Assembly (NCBI GenBank): GCA_018830285.1
Contig: JAHJSB010000029.1
Coordinates: 1 to 64,000, forward strand
Length of the DNA: 64,000 nucleotides
From: Alphaproteobacteria bacterium
Lineage (GTDB): Bacteria; Pseudomonadota; Alphaproteobacteria; Caulobacterales; Hyphomonadaceae
Reading direction: 5' to 3'
Part shown: positions 25,963 through 35,472 of the stretch, one piece after another
Position numbering within the stretch: position 1 is the first letter of the stretch
Layout: every line of letters starts with the position of its first letter
Notes under the pieces: model-generated
What the model was told of the DNA's origin: nothing
Database searches by the model: none
The model's input: the letters and a program-made list of their open reading frames with translations, nothing else
Made by a program: the position numbers and the translations under genes

Positions 25963-27414
25963 ATGGTCCTGTTCGATCATGACGATGACAAACCGCGCGA
26001 AGAATGCGGTGTATTTGGAATTTACGGCAATAACGAAGCCAGCCTCTACACCGCGCTCGGGCTTCACGCCCTGCAGCATCGCGGCCAGGAGGCCTGCGGC
26101 ATCACCACATTCGATGGCAAGCGATTCCCGTCGGAACGACACATGGGGCTTGTCGGCGACCATTTCGGCGGAGACCTTCGCACCCGCCTGCCCGGCTATG
26201 CCGCGATCGGCCACAATCGCTATTCGACCCAGGGCCGGCCGATGTTGCGCAACATCCAGCCGATCTTTGCCGACCTGTCGTTCGGCGGCTTTGCGGTGGC
26301 CCATAATGGTAATCTGACCAATGCCCGCGAACTACGCCACAAGCTGGTCCGCGACGGCGCCATCTTCCAGTCCACGATGGACACCGAAGTCATTCTCCAC
26401 CTCGTGGCCCGCAGCCCCAAGCCGCGTTTCATGGACCGCCTGGTCGATGCGTTGCAGCAGATCGAAGGCGGCTACGCGCTGGTCGGCCTGACCGGCAAGA
26501 AGCTGATCGGCGCACGTGACCCGATCGGCCTGCGTCCTCTGGTGATCGGCAGGCTTGGAGCAGCCTATGTGCTCGCCTCGGAAACGTGCGCCCTCGACAT
26601 TATCGGCGCCGAGTTCGTGCGCGAAGTCGAGAATGGCGAGATGGTCGTGATCACCGATGACGGCATCGAATCGATCCGCGCCTTCCCGCCCCGCGCCTCC
26701 AGCCCGTGCGTGTTTGAATATGTCTACTTTGCACGTCCCGACAGTGTTGTTCAGGGCCGTTCGATCTATCAGGTGCGCCGCCGCATGGGCCACCAGCTGG
26801 CCGCAGAAACGGGGGTAGACGCCGATGTGATCGTGCCGGTTCCGGACAGCGGCGTGCCCGCAGCGCTAGGCTATTCGGAAGCCTCCGGCATTCCGTTCGG
26901 CATGGGCATCATACGTAACCACTATGTCGGGCGGACGTTCATCCAGCCAACCCAGGTTGGCCGGCAAGCCGCGATCTCGAAAAAGCACAGCCCGAACCGC
27001 TCGGTACTTGAGGGCAAGCGCGTGATCCTCGTCGACGATTCCATCGTGCGCGGCAACACGTCGAAAAAAATCGTCCAGATGGTCCGCGAAGCCGGCGCGA
27101 AGGAAATCCACCTTCGCTCAGCCAGCCCGCCCATCGTGAACCCGGATTTCTACGGCATCGACATGGCCGCCAAGTCCGAACTCTTCGCCGCGATCCACAC
27201 GCACGAGGAAATGGTAGCGGAACTGAAAGTGGACAGCCTCGGCTTCCTCTCGGTGCCCGGTCTTTACAAGGCGATCGGCGAGCCCGTCCGCAATGCCATG
27301 CAGCCCCAGTTCGCCGACCATTGCTTCACCGGCGACTATCCGACCCCGCTGATCGACCACCAGCACGACGAATCCGACAAGGAGCGCCAGCTCTCCCTGC
27401 TGGACGACACGTAG
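25963..27414 (+). CDS. purF: amidophosphoribosyltransferase
   Basis: A 483-residue enzyme for the first committed step of purine synthesis (PRPP + glutamine to phosphoribosylamine). The Ntn-hydrolase nucleophile is Cys15 in REECGVFGIYG, so a short propeptide is removed. The phosphoribosyltransferase half has the PRPP loop VILVDDSIVRGNT near residue 352. The ATG at 25963 lies 13 bases after AAAGGAGG, slightly long spacing, but the propeptide length fits. Confidence 0.96.
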   Translation: MVLFDHDDDKPREECGVFGIYGNNEASLYTALGLHALQHRGQEACGITTFDGKRFPSERHMGLVGDHFGGDLRTRLPGYAAIGHNRYSTQGRPMLRNIQPIFADLSFGGFAVAHNGNLTNARELRHKLVRDGAIFQSTMDTEVILHLVARSPKPRFMDRLVDALQQIEGGYALVGLTGKKLIGARDPIGLRPLVIGRLGAAYVLASETCALDIIGAEFVREVENGEMVVITDDGIESIRAFPPRASSPCVFEYVYFARPDSVVQGRSIYQVRRRMGHQLAAETGVDADVIVPVPDSGVPAALGYSEASGIPFGMGIIRNHYVGRTFIQPTQVGRQAAISKKHSPNRSVLEGKRVILVDDSIVRGNTSKKIVQMVREAGAKEIHLRSASPPIVNPDFYGIDMAAKSELFAAIHTHEEMVAELKVDSLGFLSVPGLYKAIGEPVRNAMQPQFADHCFTGDYPTPLIDHQHDESDKERQLSLLDDT

Positions 27415-27435
27415 GCGCTGCGATAAACGCGCGTC

Positions 27436-28158
27436 ATGACCGACCAACCCAGACTTGTACTCGTGACCGGCGCCTCGCGCGGCATCGGCCGCGCCGCCGC
27501 GCTCCACCTTGCCCGGCAGGGCGATCTCGTGATCGCTGTGGCCCGCTCGAAGGCCGCGCTCGAAAAACTCGATGACGAGATTCGCGCCCTTGGCAGCGAA
27601 GCGGTGCTCGTGCCGATGGACCTCAAAGACGCCAAGGGCATCGAAACACTGGGCAAGGTGATCGGCGAGAAATTCGGCCGCCTCGACGGCCTCGTTGCCA
27701 ATGCCGGCGTACTCGGCACGCTCGGCCCACTGGAAAGCTGTGGTCCACGCAGTTTCGAAGAAACCATTGAAGTCAATCTCACGGCCAACTGGCGCCTGAT
27801 CCGGGCGCTGGCGCCATGGTTGCACCAGTCTGCATCTCCGCGTGCCGTGTTCGTCACGTCCAGCGTCGCATCAAACCCCCAGGCATTCTGGGGCGCCTAC
27901 CAGGCCTCCAAGGCCGGGCTTGAAGCCATGGTCATCGGCTGGGCCGACGAGACCGAGAAAATGGCGCTGCGCGTCAACATCTTCGATCCCGGCGGCACAC
28001 GCACCGAGATGCGCGCCGCCGCCAAGCCCGGTGAAGACCCGATGACGCTGCCGACGGCAGATGTCGTCGCCGCTGAACTCGTGAAGCTCGTGTCGGTGGA
28101 CGAGCCCCGTACCGGCCAGCGTATCCGCTACCGCGATCTGCATCCGGCGAATGGCTGA
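27436..28158 (+). CDS. short-chain dehydrogenase/reductase
   Basis: A 240-residue Rossmann-fold oxidoreductase. The cofactor loop TGASRGIG (residues 11-18), the structural NAG (about 90-92), the catalytic Ser in VTSSVASN and YxxxK as AYQASK (about 156-160) are all present, so it should be active. The substrate is unknown. It sits 21 bp after purF and overlaps the acetyltransferase by 8 bp. Confidence 0.9.
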   Translation: MTDQPRLVLVTGASRGIGRAAALHLARQGDLVIAVARSKAALEKLDDEIRALGSEAVLVPMDLKDAKGIETLGKVIGEKFGRLDGLVANAGVLGTLGPLESCGPRSFEETIEVNLTANWRLIRALAPWLHQSASPRAVFVTSSVASNPQAFWGAYQASKAGLEAMVIGWADETEKMALRVNIFDPGGTRTEMRAAAKPGEDPMTLPTADVVAAELVKLVSVDEPRTGQRIRYRDLHPANG

Positions 28159-28639
28159 GCCGGAGACGAACCCGAAGCCGTTTCTTGTCCGCTCGGCACG
28201 GCAGGACGATCTCCCCGTGCTGCTGGCATTCGAGCAAGGCATCATCACCGCTGAGCGTCCCTACGACCATACGCTGAAGCCCGATCCGATCAGCTATTAC
28301 GATATCGCAGAATTGATCGCGTCAGATGACGCCGAAGTTGCGGTGATCGAACTGGACGGTCAGGTCGTCGCCTCGGGTTTCGCGATGCGAAAGGTGTCGA
28401 AAGCCTACGTGCAGGACGAACACCACGCCTATCTGGGCTTCATGTATGTCAGGCCCGACTATCGCGGCCGGAGCCTGAACCAGCACCTGCTTGCGCACTT
28501 GTCAGGCTGGGCGAAAGCCAATGACCTCCATGAAATTCGCCTCACGGTCTACAGTGACAACGCCCCCGCAATCCGCGCCTATGAAAAGGCGCGGTTCACG
28601 TCGCATATCGTTGAGATGAGATTGAACCTTGATGAGTGA
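28151..28639 (+). CDS. GNAT family N-acetyltransferase
   Basis: A 162-residue acetyltransferase. The GNAT core is seen in the beta4 strand AYLGFMYVRPDYRGRSLNQHLLAHL, where the acetyl-CoA loop RxxGxG/A appears as RPDYRGRSLN, and in RLTVYSDNAPAIRAYEKARF near the C-terminus. The substrate is unknown. It is the last gene of the radA run. Confidence 0.85.
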   Translation: MAEPETNPKPFLVRSARQDDLPVLLAFEQGIITAERPYDHTLKPDPISYYDIAELIASDDAEVAVIELDGQVVASGFAMRKVSKAYVQDEHHAYLGFMYVRPDYRGRSLNQHLLAHLSGWAKANDLHEIRLTVYSDNAPAIRAYEKARFTSHIVEMRLNLDE

Positions 28640-28655
28640 CCAGGCCTGGGCACGT

Positions 28656-29672
28656 TCAGGTCGCGAAGTGCTTCGACAGCTTCAGTCCCTGTCCCTGATA
28701 ATTTGATCCGGAACCACCATAGAGTCCCGAGGGTTTAGCTGCCATCGGCTCGTAGATCAGCTTGGCAACCGGCTGACCATGCTCGAGGATGAAGGGAACA
28801 TCACGTGAGCGCACCTCCAGGACAGCCCGGCTCCCACCCTTGTTGGTGCCGAAACCTGGATCGAAGAAGCCGGCATAATGAGCTCGAAATTCGCCCAGTT
28901 CAGGTGCAATCGGGGCCATTTCAGCTGCCTCAAGCGCCGCGACCTTCACCGTCTCGCGACTAACGAGGATGTAGAAGTCCTCCGGATTCAGGACAATGCG
29001 ACCGTGGCGCGGGAACACCGGTTCCCAGAACTGGCTGGCCTCGTGCGCGCCGATGCCGCGCAGGTCCACGACGCCGGAATGTTGCTTGGCGCGATAGCCC
29101 GCCGGCTGGCCTGCCGGCGGCTCCAGGTTGATCGACACAACCCGTTCTTTCAGGGCCTCCGGCCGTTTACGCTTGAAACGCACCTGTGCCAGCCGGTCGC
29201 CTGGCCGTACCATGATCGGGAACGTGCGCGGCGACACTTCAAGATAAAGCGGCCCGGAATAGCCCGTCGGCACATCATCAAAGGCCCTGCCCCGGTTCGT
29301 AACGAGGCGCGTGAACACGTCGATGCGCCCCGTCGAGCTTTTCGGGTTCGCCCGCGCCGAGATACCGGCAGGCAAACGCAATGATTCCTGCAAGGGCACG
29401 AGGTAGACACAGCCGGTCTCCAGCACCGCACCCTTGTCGGTGAGGTCGATCCGGTGCATGTGCACGCCCGGCTCCTGCAGCATGTCGGCCACCGTCCGGT
29501 CCTTGCCCGGCAGGAAGCTCGCGCGCAGGCGGTAGGCGTCCTCTGCCAGGCGCAGGTCGAGGCTCGCCGGCTGGACCTGGCCGGTCTCCAGCGGCAGGTC
29601 GCTGCGGATCGCACCATCCGCCACCAGCGCCTCAATTTCGTGGTCGGGCAAAACGCCCGTTTCCTGCACCAT
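28656..29672 (-). CDS. dcd: long two-domain dCTP deaminase
   Basis: A 338-residue protein with two tandem dUTPase/Dcd-fold halves, the long alphaproteobacterial form, against about 190 residues for E. coli Dcd. Conserved pieces include QPASLDLRL and NPKSSTGRIDVFTRL in the first half, and FDPGFGTNKGGSRAVLEV with EHGQPVAKLIYEP in the second. It produces dUTP from dCTP for dTMP supply. The ATG at 29672, with AAGGGGTG upstream, is preferred over a TTG 17 codons earlier. Divergent from metZ. Confidence 0.88.
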   Translation of the reverse strand: MVQETGVLPDHEIEALVADGAIRSDLPLETGQVQPASLDLRLAEDAYRLRASFLPGKDRTVADMLQEPGVHMHRIDLTDKGAVLETGCVYLVPLQESLRLPAGISARANPKSSTGRIDVFTRLVTNRGRAFDDVPTGYSGPLYLEVSPRTFPIMVRPGDRLAQVRFKRKRPEALKERVVSINLEPPAGQPAGYRAKQHSGVVDLRGIGAHEASQFWEPVFPRHGRIVLNPEDFYILVSRETVKVAALEAAEMAPIAPELGEFRAHYAGFFDPGFGTNKGGSRAVLEVRSRDVPFILEHGQPVAKLIYEPMAAKPSGLYGGSGSNYQGQGLKLSKHFAT

Positions 29673-29736
29673 CTCTTGCACCCCTTGTGCTCTCAGGCAT
29701 AAGACCCAATGCAGGAAAGACAAGGACTATAACAGC

Positions 29737-30939
29737 ATGGCGAACGGGTCAGACACGTCGGGCAAGGCAGGCTGGAAACCAGCGACCAAAGCGGTGCGCG
29801 GCGGCCTGATGCGGTCCGAGCATGGTGAGATCTCCGAGGCGCTCTACCTGACATCCGGCTACGCTTATGACAGCGCCGAACAGGCCATGGCCCGCATGAA
29901 GGGCGACGAGCCGGGATTCGTCTATTCCCGCTATGGCAGCCCGACCTGCGAAATGCTGCAGCAACGCCTCGCCCTGATCGAAGACGCCGAGACCTGCCGT
30001 GTTACGGGCAGCGGCATGGGCGCCATTTCCGCCGCGATTCTCGCCCCCCTGAAGTCTGGCGACCGCGTCGTCGCGGCGACCGCCCTGTTCGGCTCGTGCC
30101 GCTGGATCATTGCCAACCTGATGCCGAAATACGGGATCGAGACAGTCTTCGTCGACGGCGCGGACCTCGATGCCTGGGAACGCGAACTCGCCAAGGGCTG
30201 CCAGCTCGTGCTGATCGAAAGCCCCGCCAACCCGCTGCTCGACGGCGTCGATATCGAGGCTGTGGCCACACTCTGCAAGAAAGCGGGCGCGCTTTTGGTG
30301 GTCGACAACGTGTTCGCCACGCCGATCCTGCAGCGCCCGCTGGAACTCGGCGCCGATGTCGTCGTCTATTCGGCCACCAAGCATATGGATGGTCAGGGCC
30401 GTGTCATGCTCGGCGCGATCCTCTGTGATTCGGCCTACATGGAGGAGGTGTACGATCCGTACCTGCGCCATGTCGGCCCGGCCGCGGCCCCATTCAACGC
30501 ATGGGTCGTGCTCAAGGGCCTCGAAACCCTGAAACTGCGCGTCGATGCCCAGAGCGCCACCGCCGCACGCCTTGCCGACGCCATCGCCGCCCATCCGAAT
30601 GCGGTGGCTGTGCGCTATCCCCACCGCAAGGATCACCCTCACTATGCCGTCCACAAGCGCCAGATGAGCAGCGGTGGCACAATGATCGCCCTGTCAGTCA
30701 AGAACAGCCAGGAAGGGGCCTTCAAATTCCTGAATTCGCTGGAACTTGTCGACATCTGCAACAACCTTGGCGACACCAAGTCGCTCGCCTGTCACCCATC
30801 CACCACCACCCATCGCGCGCTCACCGATACAGAGCAGGCCGCCATGGGCCTGGATCGCAGCTGGATCCGATTTTCGGTCGGTTTGGAGGACGCTGACGAC
30901 CTTGAAGCCGACGTTCTTCGCGCGCTTAACAGTGTGTGA
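29737..30939 (+). CDS. metZ: O-succinylhomoserine sulfhydrylase
   Basis: A 400-residue PLP enzyme of the Cys/Met metabolism family, making homocysteine from an O-acylhomoserine and sulfide. The PLP lysine lies in VYSATKHMDGQGRVM (about residue 217). The PLP-phosphate motif YSRYGSPT is near residue 66, and SLACHPSTTTH is at the C-terminal end. Motif details (MDGQGR) favour the MetZ branch over MetB or MetC, though O-acetyl versus O-succinyl specificity cannot be read with certainty. Confidence 0.9.
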   Translation: MANGSDTSGKAGWKPATKAVRGGLMRSEHGEISEALYLTSGYAYDSAEQAMARMKGDEPGFVYSRYGSPTCEMLQQRLALIEDAETCRVTGSGMGAISAAILAPLKSGDRVVAATALFGSCRWIIANLMPKYGIETVFVDGADLDAWERELAKGCQLVLIESPANPLLDGVDIEAVATLCKKAGALLVVDNVFATPILQRPLELGADVVVYSATKHMDGQGRVMLGAILCDSAYMEEVYDPYLRHVGPAAAPFNAWVVLKGLETLKLRVDAQSATAARLADAIAAHPNAVAVRYPHRKDHPHYAVHKRQMSSGGTMIALSVKNSQEGAFKFLNSLELVDICNNLGDTKSLACHPSTTTHRALTDTEQAAMGLDRSWIRFSVGLEDADDLEADVLRALNSV

Positions 30940-30963
30940 AGGAATTCAACGCAATTTCGCATA

Positions 30964-31380
30964 ATGGCACGCCGACACGCTCCCCCGCTGTATGAAGAGA
31001 TCACGCAAGGCGTGCGCATCCGCGTGCGCCCGAAATTCATGCACGACGAATCAGAGCCATCGCGGGGCCGTTTCATGTGGTCCTATACGGTCGATGTCGA
31101 AAACGAGAGTGAACAGACCTGGACCATCCTGCGCCGCCACTGGCGCATCGTCGATGCGCAGGGCCGCCTGCAGGCCGTCGATGGCGAGGGCGTGATCGGC
31201 CAGACCCCGACACTCCTGCCCGGCGAACGCTTCAGCTACACGTCCGGCGCACCGCTCGCGGCCCCCTCCGGCATGATGAGCGGCACCTATGACCTGAAAG
31301 ATGAAAGCGGCTTCGAGATCGTCGCCACGATCCCGGTCTTCTCGCTCGACAGCCCGTACGACACGTCGCTGCCCAGCTAA
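30964..31380 (+). CDS. apaG: ApaG domain protein
   Basis: A 138-residue protein with the ApaG immunoglobulin-like beta fold. Typical segments are GVRIRVRPKF, YTVDVENESEQTWTILRRHWRI and LLPGERFSYTSGAPLAAPSGMMSGTY. ApaG was linked to Co2+/Mg2+ handling, but its biochemistry is unclear. It lies 24 bp after metZ and is convergent with the next gene at 6 bp. Confidence 0.95.
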   Translation: MARRHAPPLYEEITQGVRIRVRPKFMHDESEPSRGRFMWSYTVDVENESEQTWTILRRHWRIVDAQGRLQAVDGEGVIGQTPTLLPGERFSYTSGAPLAAPSGMMSGTYDLKDESGFEIVATIPVFSLDSPYDTSLPS

Positions 31381-31386
31381 GCTGGA

Positions 31387-32418
31387 TCAGTTCGCCGGTG
31401 GGCCCGGCAGGACATCGCCCATTTCAATCAGGCGAAAATGTTTCGCCATCATCTCGGGCGTGAAAACGGCCTGCAATTCGCCTGACTCGAGCGTGCCGTC
31501 CCAGGCTTCCAGCTGCATTGGTGCGCTTTCGGCAAACAGGACATTTCCGCCCGCCGAATCGCCCAGGTAGGCGCCATATTCCTGCAAGGCACGGGCGATG
31601 ATCTTGCCCTCGCGCGAAAGGCCCGATCCATCGACATCAAACTTCGGATCAAGCTGGATGCGAGCACCGAGCGGCATGCCGGTCTGTTCGCGTTCATCCG
31701 CTATACCCGCCAGTGGCAGCGTCGTGCTCGCAGGGAAAACAAAACCATCCGTCCGGGCGCCGGGATAGGCAAACATCAGCGCGTGGGGAATCCGACCGGA
31801 TTTGATTTCCTCAACCCGGATCAGACCCGCCGTCAGCGGAAATCCGGATGCAAGCGCGCTCGCAGCAAGATTCGGCTGCTCCACGTCATTCCAGGGCGGC
31901 GACACCCCGCTGCCGCGCAGGTTGGTTATGGCGCCGAAGCCGGTGAACCAACGCCCATCATCGCGCTGATGGGCTTGGCGCATATCCCATTCCAGGTTCC
32001 GCGCCTTGTCCACGATGGCAATATAGCCGAGACCACCTTCCGGCCGAGCGGATTGGGCCCCGTCCGGGATCGGAATCTCACGTGGCAGTTCGAAACCGCG
32101 ACCGTAGTGGCCGGGATAGAGGTCAAGGACCTCGTGTTTCGGCGTCTGGTCCATGTCGATGTAATAGACCGGCACAGACCACTCGGCGATATTGATGTAG
32201 AGACTGCCATTGCCTGCAAAATCGCCGATCAGCGCCTTGGACTTGGCATCAATCTCAGCGTTCGCGGGGATGGGCGTGTTCCAGGGACTGTCAGCTGCGA
32301 ACGGACGCCATGTCTTCACAGGGGCCTCTGCAACCGACTGTTCCGGCGGCGCGGGAGAGCAGGCTGACAGGAACAGCAACGCACCACAAAAAACGAGATT
32401 CCGGACCAAGAACGACAT
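31387..32418 (-). CDS. lipoprotein of unknown function, 343 aa
   Basis: A 343-residue lipoprotein. The signal ends in the lipobox LSAC (Cys20), followed by a Pro/Glu linker. The mature part opens with ADSPWNTPIPANAEID and contains YINIAEWSVPVYYID, EGGLGYIAIVDKARNLEWDM and RIPHALMFAYPG. I have seen this SPWNTPI start in uncharacterised secreted proteins of several phyla, which suggests a conserved beta-rich extracytoplasmic domain, but no activity is known to me. The ATG at 32418 is close to the signal peptide. Confidence 0.75.
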   Translation of the reverse strand: MSFLVRNLVFCGALLFLSACSPAPPEQSVAEAPVKTWRPFAADSPWNTPIPANAEIDAKSKALIGDFAGNGSLYINIAEWSVPVYYIDMDQTPKHEVLDLYPGHYGRGFELPREIPIPDGAQSARPEGGLGYIAIVDKARNLEWDMRQAHQRDDGRWFTGFGAITNLRGSGVSPPWNDVEQPNLAASALASGFPLTAGLIRVEEIKSGRIPHALMFAYPGARTDGFVFPASTTLPLAGIADEREQTGMPLGARIQLDPKFDVDGSGLSREGKIIARALQEYGAYLGDSAGGNVLFAESAPMQLEAWDGTLESGELQAVFTPEMMAKHFRLIEMGDVLPGPPAN

Positions 32419-32540
32419 GAACGCTTTCCTTCCAGACGCCCAGAATAGGCCAATTCAGGGATCACACAAATACTTGCACGCTGGCCGGCGAGTTCGCCCT
32501 GCGCATTTCGCCCGGCAAGCGTAATTCCGCCAGACACAGC

Positions 32541-32571
32541 TGGAAACCGGACTGCAATGGCCCGGTTTCCA
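32541..32571. terminator. 10-bp stem-loop after the reductase gene
   Basis: TGGAAACCGG (32541-32550) pairs exactly with CCGGTTTCCA (32562-32571) across 11 bases. It lies 49 bp beyond the stop of the minus-strand reductase. There is no U-tract, so termination is uncertain. Confidence 0.4.
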
Positions 32572-32619
32572 AAACTGTGACGGCGAAATTCTGCGTTCTG
32601 CAGCGCCTGTCAGGCGATG

Positions 32620-33759
32620 CTATTTGTTCGGGTTGATCAGGTATTTCTCGCCAGTTGCCCGCCGATTATAAGCCTCGATAACCGGTAGCTGCAATGCTTC
32701 TGCGAGCGATATCTCGGACGTATAATGGCTCGCGAACGTGGTTTTGAGTTCGGCACCAACGCGCGCGCGCAGCTTCGCACGACCTTCTGCACCGACCTTT
32801 TGCAGGAAGGGTGTCAGCAGGAAGCCGCCAACGCCCCAGGCCATGCCCACGCCGGGCGGCAACGTCGTCAGGCCCATGTCGAGACGGCCATAGATATAAA
32901 CCTGTTTGTGAGTCGCCGAACCGTAGCGGCTGTATTCCTTGGCGTTGAGATTGGCTGCCGCTTCCATCGCCACCAGGATTTGCCCGGCCAGTGGGCCACC
33001 GCCAATGGCATCAAAGCCGAGAGTCGCGCCCGTTGCTGCCAGCGCGCGGATCAGGTCATCCATGAAGCCGAGGGACGTCGAGTTGACGATATACTTGGCA
33101 CCAAGATCGCGCAGGATTTTTTCCTGAGCGTCAGACCGCACCACGTTCACGAGATCAATTCCGTCTGCAATGCAGATCTTGTTCAGCATCTGGCCAAGGT
33201 TCGAGGCGGCCGCCGTGTGCAGCAGCGCGGTATGGCCTTCCATGCGCATGACTTCGGTCATCGCCAGAGATGTCAGCGGATTGACGAAGCAGGAAGCACC
33301 ATCCCGCGCGGTCGCACCGGCAGGCAACTCCATGCACTGCGCGACATTCAACATGCGATATTGGGAATACATTTCGCCGCCGAGACCGGCAATCGTCTTG
33401 CCAAGCAAGGCCTGCGCTGCAGGCGACGAGCCCGCCGCAACCACCGTGCCCGCGCCTTCATTGCCCACTGCCATCGACTGGTCCAGACGAGGAGTCATGG
33501 CACGCAGTCCGGCCGCCGGCACTTTTGCGGTGACGATCGGACGGTCTGCAGTCCCCGATGCTTTCGCGCTGCTCATGTCGGCTGCGCCGAGCAGCAGGCC
33601 AAGATCGGATGGGTTGATCGGTGTCGCTTCAACGCGAACGATCACATCGTCCGGGCCAGGCGTTGGAATGTCGACCTCAACGAGGGACAGTTCCAGCTCG
33701 CCGCTGGACTTTACGTGTGATCTCAGTTGAAGGCCCTTGGCCGGAACGCTGGACGCCAT
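32620..33759 (-). CDS. zinc-type medium-chain dehydrogenase/reductase
   Basis: A 379-residue MDR protein. The GroES-like half begins VRVEATPINPSDLGLLLG, the quinone-oxidoreductase pattern, followed by VGNEGAGTVVAAG. The Rossmann half has a poorly conserved nucleotide motif around ALLHTAAASNLGQMLNKI (about 186-203), with TAAAS in place of the classical AxxGGVG, and FDAIGGGPLAGQIL. The loss of the standard glycine motif is notable but shared by a known MDR branch. Substrate unknown. Confidence 0.8.
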   Translation of the reverse strand: MASSVPAKGLQLRSHVKSSGELELSLVEVDIPTPGPDDVIVRVEATPINPSDLGLLLGAADMSSAKASGTADRPIVTAKVPAAGLRAMTPRLDQSMAVGNEGAGTVVAAGSSPAAQALLGKTIAGLGGEMYSQYRMLNVAQCMELPAGATARDGASCFVNPLTSLAMTEVMRMEGHTALLHTAAASNLGQMLNKICIADGIDLVNVVRSDAQEKILRDLGAKYIVNSTSLGFMDDLIRALAATGATLGFDAIGGGPLAGQILVAMEAAANLNAKEYSRYGSATHKQVYIYGRLDMGLTTLPPGVGMAWGVGGFLLTPFLQKVGAEGRAKLRARVGAELKTTFASHYTSEISLAEALQLPVIEAYNRRATGEKYLINPNK

Positions 33760-33870
33760 CTTATCTCTCCCTGGTACAGTGTTTGAAGTGGATTTTCCAC
33801 ATGCCTACACGTTGCGAGAGCCCGCGTCCAAGTCTTGTATTTTTGCCCAGCCGCTCCTACGGCACCGCGA

Positions 33871-33887
33871 GGTGACGTTGGGTCACC
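33871..33887 (-). terminator. short stem-loop after der
   Basis: GGTGAC and GTCACC form a 6-bp stem around a 5-base loop, starting 10 bp past the der stop. No U-tract follows. Confidence 0.25.
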
Positions 33888-33896
33888 CCGGTCACG

Positions 33897-35423
33897 CTAG
33901 TGTTTTGGCTTGTACCGCTTCGACGGTCGCTGCTGCGCGGCCTTGTCAGCATAAGGGTTCTTGCCCTGACGCACGAACAGTCGGATCGGCACGCCGTTCA
34001 TGTCGAACGCATCGCGCACGCCATTGACGAGATAGCGCTTGTACTGGTCCGGCATCTGGTCACCGCGTGAAGCGATCAACACAAAGGTCGGTGGACGCGC
34101 CTTCATCTGGGCCATGTAGCGCGGCTTGATACGCTTGCCGTGTACGGAGGGTGGGGGATGGCGCTCAATCGTATGGCGCAGCCAGCGGTTCAGGTCGCCC
34201 GTCTTCACGCGGGCCGTCCAGTTGGCATAGACGCTCACGACGGCCGGCATCAGCTTTTCGATGTTCCGGCCCGTCAGTCCCGACAGGAACACGATGGGCG
34301 CGCCTCCGGCGTTCGGCATCAGGCGATTGGAAAGGTCGCGGATATGCTTTGCGGCCGCGTCGGGATCCTTCACAAGATCCCATTTCGAAATCACCAGGAC
34401 GATGCCCCGGCCTTCGCGCAAGGCAAGGTCGGCAATCTGCAGGTCCTGCTTTTCCATCGCTTCGTCGGCGTCCATGACCAGCGCGATGATATCGGCATAT
34501 TTCAGGGAACGAATGGTTTCACCCGTCGACATGCGCTCGAGCTTTTCCTGCACGCGGGACTTCCTGCGCAGTCCGGCCGTATCGACCAGGCGAATGCGGC
34601 GGCCTTCCCATTCCCAGTCGATGGAAATCGAATCCCGGGTGATGCCTGCTTCCGGTCCCGTCAGCAGGCGGTCAGATTGCAGCAATTGGTTGATCAGCGT
34701 CGACTTGCCCGCGTTCGGGCGTCCGACAATGGCCAGCTTGATCGGCTTGTCGGGGCGTACCGGCTCCGGCTCGACGTCAACGTCGGCTTCTTCGATGGCG
34801 GCCACAAGGTCGTCATCCGACAGCGTCTGGTCGTCGATATCGATATGCGACAGCTTGTCGAGAATGTCCTCGCCGCCAAAATGCGTATAGTCCGGCTCGG
34901 CTTCTTCGAGCGCCTTTTCAAAGGCGTCCTCGCCCAGCGCCTGACGGATGGCCTCGAACAGGTCGGCCATGCCTTCGCCATGCTCGGCTGACAGGCCCAC
35001 CGGTTCGCCAAAGCCCAGCTCCCAGGCCTCGTTCAGGCCGTCGCGTCCGGCTTTGCCTTCAGCCTTGTTCGCCGCCAGCACGACGGGAATGTTCGCCTTG
35101 CGCAACAGCGCGGCAAAACTCTGGTCCTCAATGGTGACGCCGACACGCGCATCTATCAGGAACAGCGCGACCTCCGCCTCGGCAATCGCCGCTTCGGTCT
35201 GCTCGCGCATGCGCGATTGCAGGCTGCCATCGTGGACGTTTTCATAACCCGCCGTATCGATCAGGATCAAAGGCAGCGAGGCTAGGCGACCATCGGCCTG
35301 CTTGCGGTCACGCGTTACGCCCGGCTGGTCATCGACCAGCGCAATTTTCTTGCCGGCGAGCCGGTTGAACAGCGTCGACTTTCCGACGTTCGGACGTCCA
35401 AGAATAGCTAGTTTAAGCGGCAT
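33897..35423 (-). CDS. der: ribosome biogenesis GTPase Der (EngA)
   Basis: A 508-residue double GTPase for 50S assembly. The first P loop is GRPNVGKST (8-16), with DTAGYE; the second is GRPNAGKST (about 233-241), with DTAGLRRKS. The KH-like domain follows to about residue 470. An acidic linker rich in Asp and Glu joins the G domains. The C-terminal tail is basic (RPSKRYKPKH). It lies 49 bp downstream of bamB on the same strand, a common arrangement. Confidence 0.96.
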   Translation of the reverse strand: MPLKLAILGRPNVGKSTLFNRLAGKKIALVDDQPGVTRDRKQADGRLASLPLILIDTAGYENVHDGSLQSRMREQTEAAIAEAEVALFLIDARVGVTIEDQSFAALLRKANIPVVLAANKAEGKAGRDGLNEAWELGFGEPVGLSAEHGEGMADLFEAIRQALGEDAFEKALEEAEPDYTHFGGEDILDKLSHIDIDDQTLSDDDLVAAIEEADVDVEPEPVRPDKPIKLAIVGRPNAGKSTLINQLLQSDRLLTGPEAGITRDSISIDWEWEGRRIRLVDTAGLRRKSRVQEKLERMSTGETIRSLKYADIIALVMDADEAMEKQDLQIADLALREGRGIVLVISKWDLVKDPDAAAKHIRDLSNRLMPNAGGAPIVFLSGLTGRNIEKLMPAVVSVYANWTARVKTGDLNRWLRHTIERHPPPSVHGKRIKPRYMAQMKARPPTFVLIASRGDQMPDQYKRYLVNGVRDAFDMNGVPIRLFVRQGKNPYADKAAQQRPSKRYKPKH

Positions 35424-35472
35424 AAGCCTGCCCGTTCATACGGTTAACGGGCGGGCTTTTGGGCCGTGCGCC

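Noticed and set aside
32725-33720. Plus-strand open frame of 331 codons
   Set aside because: Mirror of the reductase gene; rich in Arg, His and Gln with no domain.
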